This document shows, one piece after another, positions 1 to 5,365 of a DNA stretch of 8,164 bases. Origin of the DNA: an uncultured Kineosporia sp. (GTDB taxonomy: Bacteria; Actinomycetota; Actinomycetes; Actinomycetales; Kineosporiaceae); contig CALMAR010000393.1 of assembly GCA_937859855.1 (NCBI GenBank), positions 1 to 8,164 of the forward strand, written 5' to 3'. The position numbers and the translations under genes were made by a program. The notes under the pieces are model-generated. The model was not told the DNA's origin. It saw only the letters and a list, made by a program, of their open reading frames with translations, and did no database searches. Each line of letters opens with the position of its first letter. The first letter of the stretch is position 1.

Positions 1-566
1 CCGTGACGGCCGGGGTCGGCCCGCTCGGGTCGGACCGGGGGGACGCCTCGCCGTCCCTGGTGGTGGCGGTGACCGAGACCGCCGGCTGGCCCGCCGAGGT
101 GCGCGCGGCGACCGTCGCCTGGACGCGGAACGAGCGGTCCGCGGTGGCCGGTGCCAAGACGACGTCCTACGTGGAGAACGTGGTGGCGCTGGCGGCGGCG
201 CACGCCAGGGGGGCGCACGAGGCGCTGCTGGCCAACACCCGAGGCCAGCTGTGCGAGGGGACCGGATCGAACGTCCTGGTCGTCCTGGACGGCGACCTGC
301 TCACCCCGCCGCTCAGTTCGGGGTGCCTGGCCGGGGTGACCCGTGACCTGCTGCTGGAATGGGCCGGCCAGGAAGGCTTCCCGATCATCGAGAAGGATCT
401 GGCGTTCGACGTCCTGGCCGAGGCGGACGACGTCCTGCTGACCAGCTCGACCCGGGGGGTGCAGCCGCTGGTGGCGATCGACGACCGGCCGTTGACCGGC
501 AGCGAGGTCGGACGAGCGGCGTCGGCCCTCTACGACCGCCGGGCCGCGGAGGGGATCGATCCGTAG
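1..566 (+). CDS. pabC: Aminodeoxychorismate lyase-like class IV aminotransferase, 5' truncated
   Basis: The 3' part of a PLP-dependent class IV aminotransferase, most like 4-amino-4-deoxychorismate lyase, which releases pyruvate to give p-aminobenzoate for cytoplasmic folate synthesis. The frame enters at the left edge, so the N-terminal domain and true start are missing; the GTG at 3 is only an internal valine codon. Visible landmarks are GPLGSDRG near the start, the expected PLP-lysine context in AGAKTTSYVENVV, the cofactor-nitrogen glutamate in CEGTGSN, and the C-terminal TSSTRGVQPLVAIDDRPL segment. Branched-chain aminotransferases (IlvE) and D-amino-acid transaminases share this fold. The SAVAGAKTTSYVENVVAL wording looks most like actinobacterial PabC, but substrate cannot be proved from this fragment. 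It converges on the ssgB-like gene with only 7 nt between stop codons, so there is no room for a conventional intergenic terminator. Confidence 0.85.
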   Translation, partial: VTAGVGPLGSDRGDASPSLVVAVTETAGWPAEVRAATVAWTRNERSAVAGAKTTSYVENVVALAAAHARGAHEALLANTRGQLCEGTGSNVLVVLDGDLLTPPLSSGCLAGVTRDLLLEWAGQEGFPIIEKDLAFDVLAEADDVLLTSSTRGVQPLVAIDDRPLTGSEVGRAASALYDRRAAEGIDP

Positions 567-573
567 CGGTGGA

Positions 574-984
574 TCAGGTCAGCAGCCGGGCGACCGCGGC
601 ATCCAGGTCGAGGTAGAGGCTCTCCTCGCCGTCGGGCACGACCAGGGCGGTGCGATCCAGGAAGGTCCGCACGTCCTCGGCGCCGGCCTCGAGCACGGCC
701 TGCCCGTCGGGAGAGGTCAGCGAGATCATCACCAGCTCGCGGCCGGTGCCCCAGGAGGGCCACACGTGCACGTCGCCGTCACCGATCGGGGTGACCAGGC
801 CGGTGCGCAGCAGGTCGCGGGCGAACACCCACTCGACCTCCATGCCGTCACCGGAGAACACGGCACGGACGGCGTACGGGTCGGCGGCGCTGTAACGAAG
901 GCTCACCGGCAGCGGCACGGCGTCGGCGTCCGCCACCACGAGACGCAGCTGGACGGACGCCTCAACGTCAACTTGCGGCTGCAT
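574..984 (-). CDS. ssgB: SsgA-family sporulation/cell-division protein, probable SsgB
   Basis: A 136-residue SsgA-like protein (SALP). In Streptomyces, SsgB localises to future septum sites with SsgA and recruits FtsZ during sporulation-specific division. The sequence shows the family hallmarks: LRLVV at the N-terminus, LRYSAADPYAVRAVF, EVEWVFARDLL, GDGDVHVWPS and a C-terminal FLDRT segment with an LDLD motif. Length matches the family (about 130-140 residues). The ATG at 984 is preceded by a strong AGGAG ribosome-binding site about 5 nt away. SsgB rather than another SALP is favoured by the adjacent divergent PGPGW/TIGR02611 gene, a pairing I recall beside ssgB in Streptomyces, and by a sigma-H-like promoter upstream. 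The paralogue assignment is an inference; the family assignment is secure. Confidence 0.92.
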   Translation of the reverse strand: MQPQVDVEASVQLRLVVADADAVPLPVSLRYSAADPYAVRAVFSGDGMEVEWVFARDLLRTGLVTPIGDGDVHVWPSWGTGRELVMISLTSPDGQAVLEAGAEDVRTFLDRTALVVPDGEESLYLDLDAAVARLLT

Positions 985-1076
985 CGTTCTCCTCTGTCAC
1001 TGCCGTTGCCTGGTGTGGAGACTGTAGGTCACCATTCACAGGCCCCGGGGGCACTCGGCGCGGATACGTCGGCATC

Positions 1077-1102
1077 TTTCCCCGGTCCGGCTCAGTCGAA
1101 AC
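1077..1102 (-). promoter_or_regulatory. Sigma-H/sigma-B-type stress promoter for the ssgB-like gene
   Basis: On the minus strand the sequence reads GTTTCG (1102-1097), a 14-nt spacer, then GGGAAA (1082-1077). This matches the sigma-B/sigma-H-class pattern GTTT-N(13-15)-GGGWAW. It predicts transcription starting near 1070 and a leader of about 85 nt ending in the AGGAG site. In Streptomyces coelicolor, ssgB is reported to depend on the stress sigma factor SigH, so motif, position and downstream gene agree. The activity itself is inferred. Confidence 0.6.
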
Positions 1103-1198
1103 CCGCCGGACGGGTGGTCCTGACAGTTCGTGCACGCAGATGGCGGGTCCGCGGCGAGGCATGCCTACTCTCTGCCAGCACGAGCACTCAGCGGGTCA

Positions 1199-1204
1199 TA
1201 CAGT
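1199..1204 (+). promoter_or_regulatory. -10 element placing the start of transcription at the GTG of the PGPGW gene
   Basis: TACAGT matches the actinobacterial TANNNT -10 pattern. It ends 7 nt before the GTG at 1212, so transcription would begin at or within a base or two of the start codon, giving a leaderless mRNA. No purine-rich ribosome-binding site precedes that GTG. No clear -35 hexamer is seen. Confidence 0.5.
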
Positions 1205-1211
1205 AGGGCCC

Positions 1212-1679
1212 GTGAGCGACGCGCATAAGGGGGGAACGAAGTCGGCTCCAGCCCAGGTGGACACCGATTCCACCGACGGCCCGACCGGCCGATTCCGGCA
1301 GTGGCGGGAGAACATCCGTCAGCGACCAAGCGCTTACAGGCTGTACAGGATCGGCGTCGGCATCCTGGGCGGCGCGATCATCCTCGGCGGGCTGGCACTG
1401 ATCCCGCTGCCCGGCCCCGGCTGGGTGATCGTCTTCGTCGGGCTCGCCGTGCTGGCCACCGAGTTCGAGCGGGCCCAGCGGGTCGAGCGGTTCGTCCGGG
1501 GCCAGGTCAAGGCATGGAGCCAGTGGGTGGGGCGCCAGCCGCTGCCGGTCAGAGCGCTGTTCGGGCTGCTCACCCTGGCCTTCCTGCTCGGTCTGGTCTA
1601 CCTCCTGCTGCTGGCCTACGGCGTTCCCGGCTTCCTTCCGGACTCCTGGACGTCGTGGATCCCCGGCCTCGCGCCCTGA
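1212..1679 (+). CDS. PGPGW-motif (TIGR02611-type) integral membrane protein
   Basis: A 155-residue membrane protein of unknown biochemical role. Residues 1-40 are hydrophilic and basic towards the end. A long hydrophobic hairpin (about 47-82) carries the signature IPLPGPGWVIVFVGLAVLA, followed by a charged amphipathic stretch with EFERAQRVERFVRGQVKAW, then a final membrane helix (about 116-136). This is the organisation of the PGPGW/TIGR02611 family of small actinobacterial transmembrane proteins. The GTG at 1212 is preferred over the in-frame ATG at 1140: the upstream 24 codons encode non-family sequence and a -10 box lies inside them. The gene is divergent from the ssgB-like gene; a link to division or the envelope is only a guess from position. 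Confidence 0.85.
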   Translation: MSDAHKGGTKSAPAQVDTDSTDGPTGRFRQWRENIRQRPSAYRLYRIGVGILGGAIILGGLALIPLPGPGWVIVFVGLAVLATEFERAQRVERFVRGQVKAWSQWVGRQPLPVRALFGLLTLAFLLGLVYLLLLAYGVPGFLPDSWTSWIPGLAP

Positions 1680-1708
1680 CCGGTTCCTCGGTGGCCACCT
1701 CGATCGGA

Positions 1709-1739
1709 TTGGGTCGGGGCAGCCGTCATTCGCTAGCAT
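1709..1739 (+). promoter_or_regulatory. Candidate promoter of tRNA-Val
   Basis: TTGGGT (1709-1714) and TAGCAT (1734-1739) are separated by 19 nt, slightly longer than the ideal 17-18. Transcription would start near 1746, giving a leader of about 40 nt before the mature tRNA 5' end at 1786. The stretch 1680-1785 otherwise holds no gene. Confidence 0.45.
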
Positions 1740-1785
1740 CAGCAGGGTCGTCGGGCCGGCGGATCGCCGCGAAGCCGACCATCCC

Positions 1786-1860
1786 GGGCGATTAGCTCAG
1801 CGGGAGAGCGCCTCGTTCACACCGAGGAGGTCACTGGTTCGATCCCAGTATCGCCCACCA
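1786..1860 (+). tRNA. tRNA-Val (anticodon CAC)
   Basis: A complete 75-nt cloverleaf. The acceptor stem GGGCGAT pairs with ATCGCCC, the D stem is GCTC/GAGC, and the anticodon stem CCTCG/CGAGG encloses loop TTCACAC with anticodon CAC (reads GUG, valine). The T stem ACTGG/CCAGT encloses TTCGATC, followed by discriminator A and an encoded CCA. All stems pair. Its 3' half doubles as the left attachment site of the neighbouring element. Because that half is retained intact, integration there did not destroy the gene. Confidence 0.97.
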
Positions 1861-1865
1861 CGAAG
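1825..1865 (+). repeat. attL: 3' end of tRNA-Val, left copy of 41-bp direct repeat
   Basis: This begins in the variable region of the tRNA, covers the T arm, acceptor 3' strand and CCA, and runs 5 nt past it (CGAAG). The same 41 positions recur at 5325-5365 with one substitution (A at 1847, T at 5347). tRNA 3' ends are classic attachment sites for tyrosine integrases. The pair therefore reads as attL/attR of an integrated element. Confidence 0.85.
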
Positions 1866-1916
1866 CCCCAGCTCAGGGCGTGTTTGCTGCGGCTTTCCGG
1901 TGCCTGAGGATCATTC
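1866..1916. other. Junction between attL and the xis remnant; no gene
   Basis: This short stretch is where an integrase gene would normally end beside the attachment site. I see no integrase C-terminus (no H-x-x-R or catalytic tyrosine context) in any frame. It contains closely spaced ATCCGG repeats (about 1919-1936, running into the next feature) that could be leftovers of arm-type sites; this is speculative. Confidence 0.4.
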
Positions 1917-2210
1917 CTATCCGGAAGTCATCCGGTGTTGATGTTGGTCTGCAGGCCTGTGTCGGGCTCTGTCGAGGGGTGCCGTGTGGACGGCGCGTGG
2001 CCCCTCGGTCGGCGATGCGCGGAGATATGCGGCCAGATCTGAGCGCCGGAACCGGAGCTGGTTGCCGAGCCAGAGGTGGGGGAGCCGGCCGGCTTCGACC
2101 TGGTCGTAGACCCACGACTTGCGCACCTGGAGCAGCTGTCAGAGCTGGTCCGGCGTCAGCAGACGCAGATCGCCCTGGTCGCCCGTCGCGCCTCGGCCGT
2201 CGCTTTTCAT
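1917..2210 (-). pseudogene. xis: Excisionase-like helix-turn-helix gene, interrupted by an in-frame TGA
   Basis: Reads from an ATG at 2210 with a good upstream GGAGG site. Residues 1-23 begin MKSDGRG and end LLTPDQL, then comes TGA (2141-2139). The same frame continues with QLLQVRKSWVYDQVEAGRLP and, after a short gap, LRFRRSDLAAYL. Together this is the winged-helix/MerR-like DNA-binding domain of excisionases (the 'excisionase family DNA-binding domain'), which normally reads LLTPDQ-x-AELLQV without interruption. The stop therefore replaces a codon in the first helix. Sequence after AAYL (about 35 codons) is not family-like and may be altered. Excisionases bend attachment-site DNA so that integrase can excise the element. 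With this gene broken and the integrase absent, excision is not expected. A sequencing error at the TGA is the main alternative. Confidence 0.75.
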
Positions 2211-2422
2211 CGCCGCCTCCTCGGTCGCCGGTTGCCATGGCCTCCCAAGGAGATGTGCACTCGGAGGCGGAACCGTGCGCTTCTGACGTAGAGCCGGAAG
2301 GTCAGCGGCGGAGTGGGACCGGCCGGCGTTTGCGCGATGGCTTGGAAGTGCTGACGGATCGCGCCACCGCCGAAGTGACCGTCTTGTCCATCACTGACAC
2401 AGACCAGTTCAAGAATGGATTG
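2211..2422. other. Unassigned stretch between xis remnant and arr
   Basis: No gene can be supported. On the minus strand the frame directly after the arr stop codon stays open for about 70 codons and ends in a TGA that overlaps the xis ATG (ATGA). It has no start codon near its beginning and resembles no family I recognise. A plus-strand frame from ATG 2237 to 2461 (74 codons) overlaps the arr 3' end, lacks a ribosome-binding site and is also unconvincing. The stretch may be eroded coding DNA from a lost element gene upstream of xis. Confidence 0.3.
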
Positions 2423-2845
2423 CTAATTGATGATCTCTGCGTTGCTCTCCCGGAGCCTTGACAGCCGCTCACGCCAGGCCTCAAGGGCATCAGGTGTCTG
2501 CCGCGTCCAGTCGGTAATCTCCTTCAAGACGACCAGTGGTGAACTCGTGCGGTAGGAGCGCGTGGGGTTGCCGGGGAACTTCTTGTCAGTGACATTCGGG
2601 TCGTTCTCGAATGGACCAGAAGGCTCCACGACGTAGACATGCGGCTCAGCGTCTTCGGGTCTCAGCATGGCGGCGATCTCAGCGGCAAGGCCCGCTCCGT
2701 CGCGCAGGGCGGTGAAGTACACATGGTTCATGATCACGTCGGGCCGGTAGTTGGAGGAACGTCTCGCGGTCAGGTGGTCCCCGATCTGCAGACTCGCCCG
2801 GGTGCCGTGAAAGAACGGTCCCTCATCGAGGGGACTCGCCGCCAT
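2423..2845 (-). CDS. arr: Rifamycin (rifampin) NAD+ ADP-ribosyltransferase
   Basis: A 140-residue cytoplasmic enzyme of the Arr family, which transfers ADP-ribose from NAD+ to the ansa-chain C23 hydroxyl of rifamycins and so inactivates them. Visible in order are the N-terminal FFHGT (H13), SSNYRP, MNHVYFTAL (Y43), a VYVVEP strand, and the highly conserved DPNVTDKKFPGNPTRSY (D82 onward), then ITDWTRQTP and the C-terminal EIIN. H13, Y43 and D82 are the likely counterparts of the catalytic His-Tyr-Asp residues of the Mycobacterium smegmatis enzyme. The frame extends upstream to an ATG at 2899. The ATG at 2845 is preferred because family members begin about 10 residues before FFHGT and because a near-consensus -10 box lies just upstream of it. 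No frame disruption is visible, so the gene looks functional despite decay around it. Confidence 0.95.
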   Translation of the reverse strand: MAASPLDEGPFFHGTRASLQIGDHLTARRSSNYRPDVIMNHVYFTALRDGAGLAAEIAAMLRPEDAEPHVYVVEPSGPFENDPNVTDKKFPGNPTRSYRTSSPLVVLKEITDWTRQTPDALEAWRERLSRLRESNAEIIN

Positions 2846-2851
2846 CCGATC

Positions 2852-2857
2852 ATTATC
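2852..2857 (-). promoter_or_regulatory. -10 element of arr, consistent with a leaderless transcript
   Basis: GATAAT on the minus strand matches TATAAT at five of six positions. It ends 6 nt before the arr ATG at 2845, so transcription should begin at the start codon. No -35 of good quality is seen. The box lies inside the upstream extension of the arr frame, which argues against the ATG at 2899. Confidence 0.5.
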
Positions 2858-3040
2858 TAACTCATCGTCAGGACTACCAGGCAGCACCCGCTCCAGCATG
2901 GGCAGGCGTAAGAAGGTAGGACCGCGAAGCAGGTCAGATGTGCGATCTTCAGCGGACGCCTCTGCCTCATGCCCAACGGTTGTACGGGCTCCCAGCGGGA
3001 GATCCGGATGTTCTGGGCCATGCTGGATTGGGCAGTTGCT
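2858..3040. other. Spacer between arr and the small alpha/beta-barrel gene; no gene supported
   Basis: No frame here looks like a known protein. A long minus-strand frame crosses it (to about 3477) but overlaps the clearly real small gene in another frame. It could be upstream regulatory DNA of arr or eroded sequence. Confidence 0.4.
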
Positions 3041-3328
3041 TTAGACATCGATTGTGACGGCGAGGATTCGGGTCTGTGGGTCTCCGTGCAGGGCCGGTGA
3101 GGCTTCTCGGTAGCTCCAGACGTTGCTCTGGAGGAACTGGAGGAAGTGCTCTGCGGCCGGCCGGTCGTCGAAGTCGAGAGTGATGACGACGTAGTCGGGG
3201 TCGTTGTCCGGTCGGCTGATCCGCTCGTGTCGTACACCGGCCTCGCGACGCTGGGCGTCGAAGGAGTCATAGACCTTCTGCCAGAGATCGAAATCGGTGA
3301 CGGAGTGCTCGATGTGCAGGGTGTGCAT
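3041..3328 (-). CDS. Small dimeric alpha/beta-barrel-like protein of unknown function
   Basis: A 95-residue protein beginning MHTLHIEHSVTDFDLWQKVY. The pattern is a short beta strand, a 'TDFDLWQKVYDSF' helix, the strand VRHERISRP, a DYVVITLDFDD strand, a helix with AAEHFLQFLQ, and a final TRILAVTI strand. This is the ferredoxin-like arrangement of dimeric alpha/beta-barrel proteins (the antibiotic-biosynthesis-monooxygenase superfamily fold). Similar short actinobacterial proteins are annotated hypothetical. No catalytic residue can be named. The ATG at 3328 has a clear GAAGGAG site upstream, and the gene follows the oxidoreductase by 22 nt on the same strand, so the two probably form one operon. 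A role with the oxidoreductase on a small redox-active or aromatic substrate is a guess. Confidence 0.82.
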   Translation of the reverse strand: MHTLHIEHSVTDFDLWQKVYDSFDAQRREAGVRHERISRPDNDPDYVVITLDFDDRPAAEHFLQFLQSNVWSYREASPALHGDPQTRILAVTIDV

Positions 3329-3350
3329 GATCGCTCCTTCGGTTGTCGTG

Positions 3351-4007
3351 TCAGCTCGTCGGCTGTGCGCGGTCGGCGCCGGTGGAGATGATCATCGGAG
3401 CCTCGCGTATCGACGTCCTGTCGTGCAGGCAGGCCAGCATGAAGTCGGCCACGTCGAGATCGCGGACGGTGTTCCATGGGGCAACTTTGAGCCTCCCGGT
3501 GCGGTACTCACCCGCGGGCCGGCCGGTGAGCACCCTCGGGAAGCGCACGACCGTCCAGTCCAGGTCGCTGGCCTGCAGCAGGCCGGGCATGGCGTGCGAG
3601 TGCTCGTGAATACCGCGGCTGACGGCGAACCGGATGATCGGTCGCATCGCCCGCTGCCCCGGGTTCTCCGGGTCGCCGGGGAAGTGCAGGTGGAAGCCCT
3701 GCGCCGCGATGAGCCGTCGGACGTCGTGCCCGTTCATGGCGCGGACCAGAGCTTCCGTGCCGCGACTGAGGCTTTCCGGTCCGCGGACGCCGCCGAGCGC
3801 GGACAACACCGCGTCGGCTCCGGCGACCACCGCGGCGACGTCGCTGTCGTCGCAGGCGTCACCGGGCGTGACCGTCAATCGACCGCCCACTGCTGCGAGC
3901 TTCTCCGGTGCCCGGACTAGGGCGTGCACCTCATGCCCGGCCGTGAGGGTCTGCTGCAGCAGTTGCCTGCCTACGACGCCGGTGACCCCGAACATGGCGA
4001 TCTTCAT
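3351..4007 (-). CDS. NAD(P)-binding NmrA/atypical-SDR-type protein
   Basis: A 218-residue Rossmann-fold protein. The N-terminus MKIAMFGVTGVVGRQLL contains the dinucleotide-binding GxxGxxG (G7, G10, G13). The VHALVRAPEKL segment follows, where the basic residue after the second strand suggests NADP(H). Then come an acidic GDACDDSDV segment, the AGADAVLSALGG strand and the LDWTVVRFPRVL motif typical of NmrA-like 'NAD(P)H-binding' proteins. No Tyr-x-x-x-Lys pair of classical SDR enzymes is evident, so it may be a reductase or a redox-sensing regulator. The ATG at 4007 lies 7 nt after a TAGCGT -10 box; the longer frame upstream crosses the divergent LuxR-like gene and is not real. It is first in a two-gene operon and divergent from the broken regulator across a shared palindrome. 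Confidence 0.87.
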   Translation of the reverse strand: MKIAMFGVTGVVGRQLLQQTLTAGHEVHALVRAPEKLAAVGGRLTVTPGDACDDSDVAAVVAGADAVLSALGGVRGPESLSRGTEALVRAMNGHDVRRLIAAQGFHLHFPGDPENPGQRAMRPIIRFAVSRGIHEHSHAMPGLLQASDLDWTVVRFPRVLTGRPAGEYRTGRLKVAPWNTVRDLDVADFMLACLHDRTSIREAPMIISTGADRAQPTS

Positions 4008-4014
4008 GGCCTCG

Positions 4015-4043
4015 ACGCTAAGAGCGCAACGACCTGCGAGGAA
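4015..4043 (-). promoter_or_regulatory. Promoter of the oxidoreductase operon
   Basis: On the minus strand, TTCCTC (4043-4038) is followed by a 17-nt spacer and TAGCGT (4020-4015), with the ATG 7 nt further on. The -35 position coincides with the outer part of the left arm of the palindrome. A leaderless transcript is predicted. Confidence 0.45.
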
Positions 4044-4066
4044 TACCAGAAACCTGGTATTCCTCG
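4037..4066. promoter_or_regulatory. Perfect 13-bp inverted repeat, probable shared operator
   Basis: The left arm CGAGGAATACCAG (4037-4049), a 4-nt AAAC centre and the right arm CTGGTATTCCTCG (4054-4066) are exact reverse complements. The repeat sits between two divergent genes and overlaps the -35 region of both predicted promoters. This layout is typical of a dimeric repressor site for MarR-, HxlR- or TetR-type regulators controlling both directions. Which protein binds is unknown. The adjacent LuxR-type gene is a candidate but is broken. A bidirectional terminator is unlikely because there is no T-tract and the site lies upstream of both genes. Confidence 0.75.
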
Positions 4067-4088
4067 GTGCCCTTCCCTTGCCTATCCT
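4060..4088 (+). promoter_or_regulatory. Promoter of the LuxR-type regulator
   Basis: TTCCTC (4060-4065), a 17-nt spacer and TATCCT (4083-4088) lie 6 nt before the ATG at 4095. This mirrors the opposite promoter: the -35 is again the outer part of a palindrome arm, the spacer is the same length and a leaderless start is again predicted. Confidence 0.45.
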
Positions 4089-4094
4089 CGGACC

Positions 4095-5265
4095 ATGGGA
4101 CGGTCGAAGGGATCCTTCGGAGGCTCCAGAGGAGAGGAGCAGCGGCGGACCCGGGCGACGGAGAAGATCATCGAACTCGCGGCCCGGCCCAGTGATCTGG
4201 TCACGCTCTGGAACGAGACCACCGAGGTCCTGGCCGACGCCGTCCCGTTCTACTGGGCCCCCTGTTACTACTCCCTGGACCCGGCGTCCCTGCTGACCAC
4301 CAGCCACTACCACAAGGGACTGGACCAGTTCCCCGCCGACTGGTTGGCAAACGAGTACTACCAGGACGACGTGAACAAGCTCATCGACGTCGCCACCAGC
4401 CCGGCCGGTATCTCGACCCTCTTCGAGGCGACCGGTGGACAGCCGTCCAGCAGCCCGCGCTGGCACGCGAACATGAGCCTGGGCGGAGACCAGGAGTTGA
4501 TCTGCCGGCTACGCACCGCAGACGGGCAGGTGTGGGGCATGCTCGGCCTCTACCGGGAGCCCGACCGCCCGCTGTTCGACGAGGCGGACAAGCGGCTGCT
4601 GCAGAACCTGGCGCCGCACCTGGCGGCAGCGGTGCGGCGCGGGCTGCTGTTGGGTGAGGCCACCGACCCTGACAGCCCAGACGCCCCGGGACTTGTCGTG
4701 CTCGACGACGGCTGGCAGGTGATCTCCTCCACACCCGGCGCCGAACGCTGGCTGGCCGACCTGCCCGACGGCGACCCGTCAACCGGGCGGCGACACCGCT
4801 CCCCGTCATCAGGTGGCGGTCGCCCGGGTACTGTCCCGATCCGGCACCTGGGTCGTGTTGCACGGCGCCCGGATGCTGACCCACGGCGAACGCCAGGTGG
4901 CCGTGATCATCGAAGCGGCCACCCGAGCCCGGATCTTCCCGTTGCTGGTCTCGGCGTACGGTCTGACCGAACGGGAGCAGGAGGTCACCGAACTGGTTCT
5001 GGCCGGCTCCTCCACCGCCGAGATCGCCACCCAACTCGTGATCTCTCCACATACTGTGCAGCAGCACCTCAAAGCGATCTTCGACAAGACCGGGGTGAAC
5101 AGCCGACGAGACCTGGTCGGCCGGATCTTCTTCACCCACTACGAGCCGCGCTTCCGAGACAACGAAACCCGAACCAGCACCCAGCAACCGCTGCGCGGGG
5201 GCCCGTACAACCCCTCGAACGATTCACCGTCGCCGAGGAGTCCAACCTACGTCCCACCAGAATGA
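4095..5265 (+). pseudogene. LuxR-family transcriptional regulator, split by an internal deletion/frameshift
   Basis: The 5' part, from ATG 4095 to about 4788, encodes a sensory-type domain. Recognisable segments include LVTLWNETTEVLADAV, YYQDDVNKL, GISTLFEATGG, ANMSLGGDQELICRLRT and LDDGWQVISSTPG, ending in ADLPDGDPSTGR. After that the frame becomes low-complexity Arg/Pro/Gly. Homologous sequence resumes in another frame (about 4792-5265): VAVARVLSRSGTWVVLHGAR, RQVAVIIEAATRARI, then a LuxR/GerE helix-turn-helix with LTEREQEVTELVLAGSSTAE, VISPHTVQQHLKAIFDKTGV and RRDLVGRIFF. From memory, intact relatives carry a linker of roughly two dozen residues at this junction, so a deletion of about 50 nt probably caused the frameshift. 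The 3' fragment might be translated alone from GTG 4813, but no ribosome-binding site is seen. The first 13 residues (to GGSRG) are not family-like. Confidence 0.82.
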
Positions 5266-5324
5266 ACCGCGGGCAGGTAGGCGTCGAGGGCGTCGGCGGC
5301 CGCGTGGTCGACCCGCTCGGAGGC

Positions 5325-5365
5325 AGGAGGTCACTGGTTCGATCCCTGTATCGCCCACCACGAAG
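5325..5365 (+). repeat. attR: right copy of the 41-bp tRNA-Val 3'-end repeat
   Basis: Identical to 1825-1865 at 40 of 41 positions. The single change (T at 5347 for A at 1847) falls in the 3' strand of the T stem and would break a pair, so this copy is not part of a functional tRNA; no D or anticodon arm precedes it. Identity stops abruptly on both sides, as expected of an attachment core. Confidence 0.85.

Larger units (their letters stand above)
1825..5365. mobile_element. Degenerate integrative element (genomic island) in tRNA-Val, repeat period 3,500 bp
   Basis: This element is bounded by the 41-bp tRNA-derived direct repeat and carries a dead excisionase-like gene directly inside attL, the usual place for xis/int in actinomycete integrative elements. 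Cargo in order: xis pseudogene, rifamycin ADP-ribosyltransferase, small alpha/beta-barrel protein, NAD(P)-binding oxidoreductase and a broken LuxR-type regulator. No integrase, replication initiator, FtsK/TraB-like transfer protein or transposase can be recognised, so the element appears immobile. It may be the remnant of a larger element reduced by deletion, or a non-autonomous island mobilised in trans before decay. Several stretches, notably the arr region and the divergent promoter, look more AT-rich than the flanking chromosome. Confidence 0.8.

Noticed and set aside
1188..1739. Minus-strand 183-codon frame
   Set aside because: It is antisense to the PGPGW membrane-protein gene, with a Gln/Pro/Asp-rich product typical of a shadow frame.
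2857..3477. Minus-strand 206-codon frame across the arr upstream region
   Set aside because: It overlaps the small alpha/beta-barrel gene in another frame, has Ser/Thr/Arg-rich content and shows no family-like sequence.
3924..4094. Upstream extension of the LuxR-type frame
   Set aside because: It overlaps the start of the oxidoreductase gene and runs through the palindrome and both promoters. The ATG at 4095 fits the promoter layout.
5266..5324. Minus-strand peptide ERVDHAAADALDAYLPA next to attR, considered as an integrase or regulator remnant
   Set aside because: Only about 27 codons between stops, with no catalytic integrase motif. Too short to assign.
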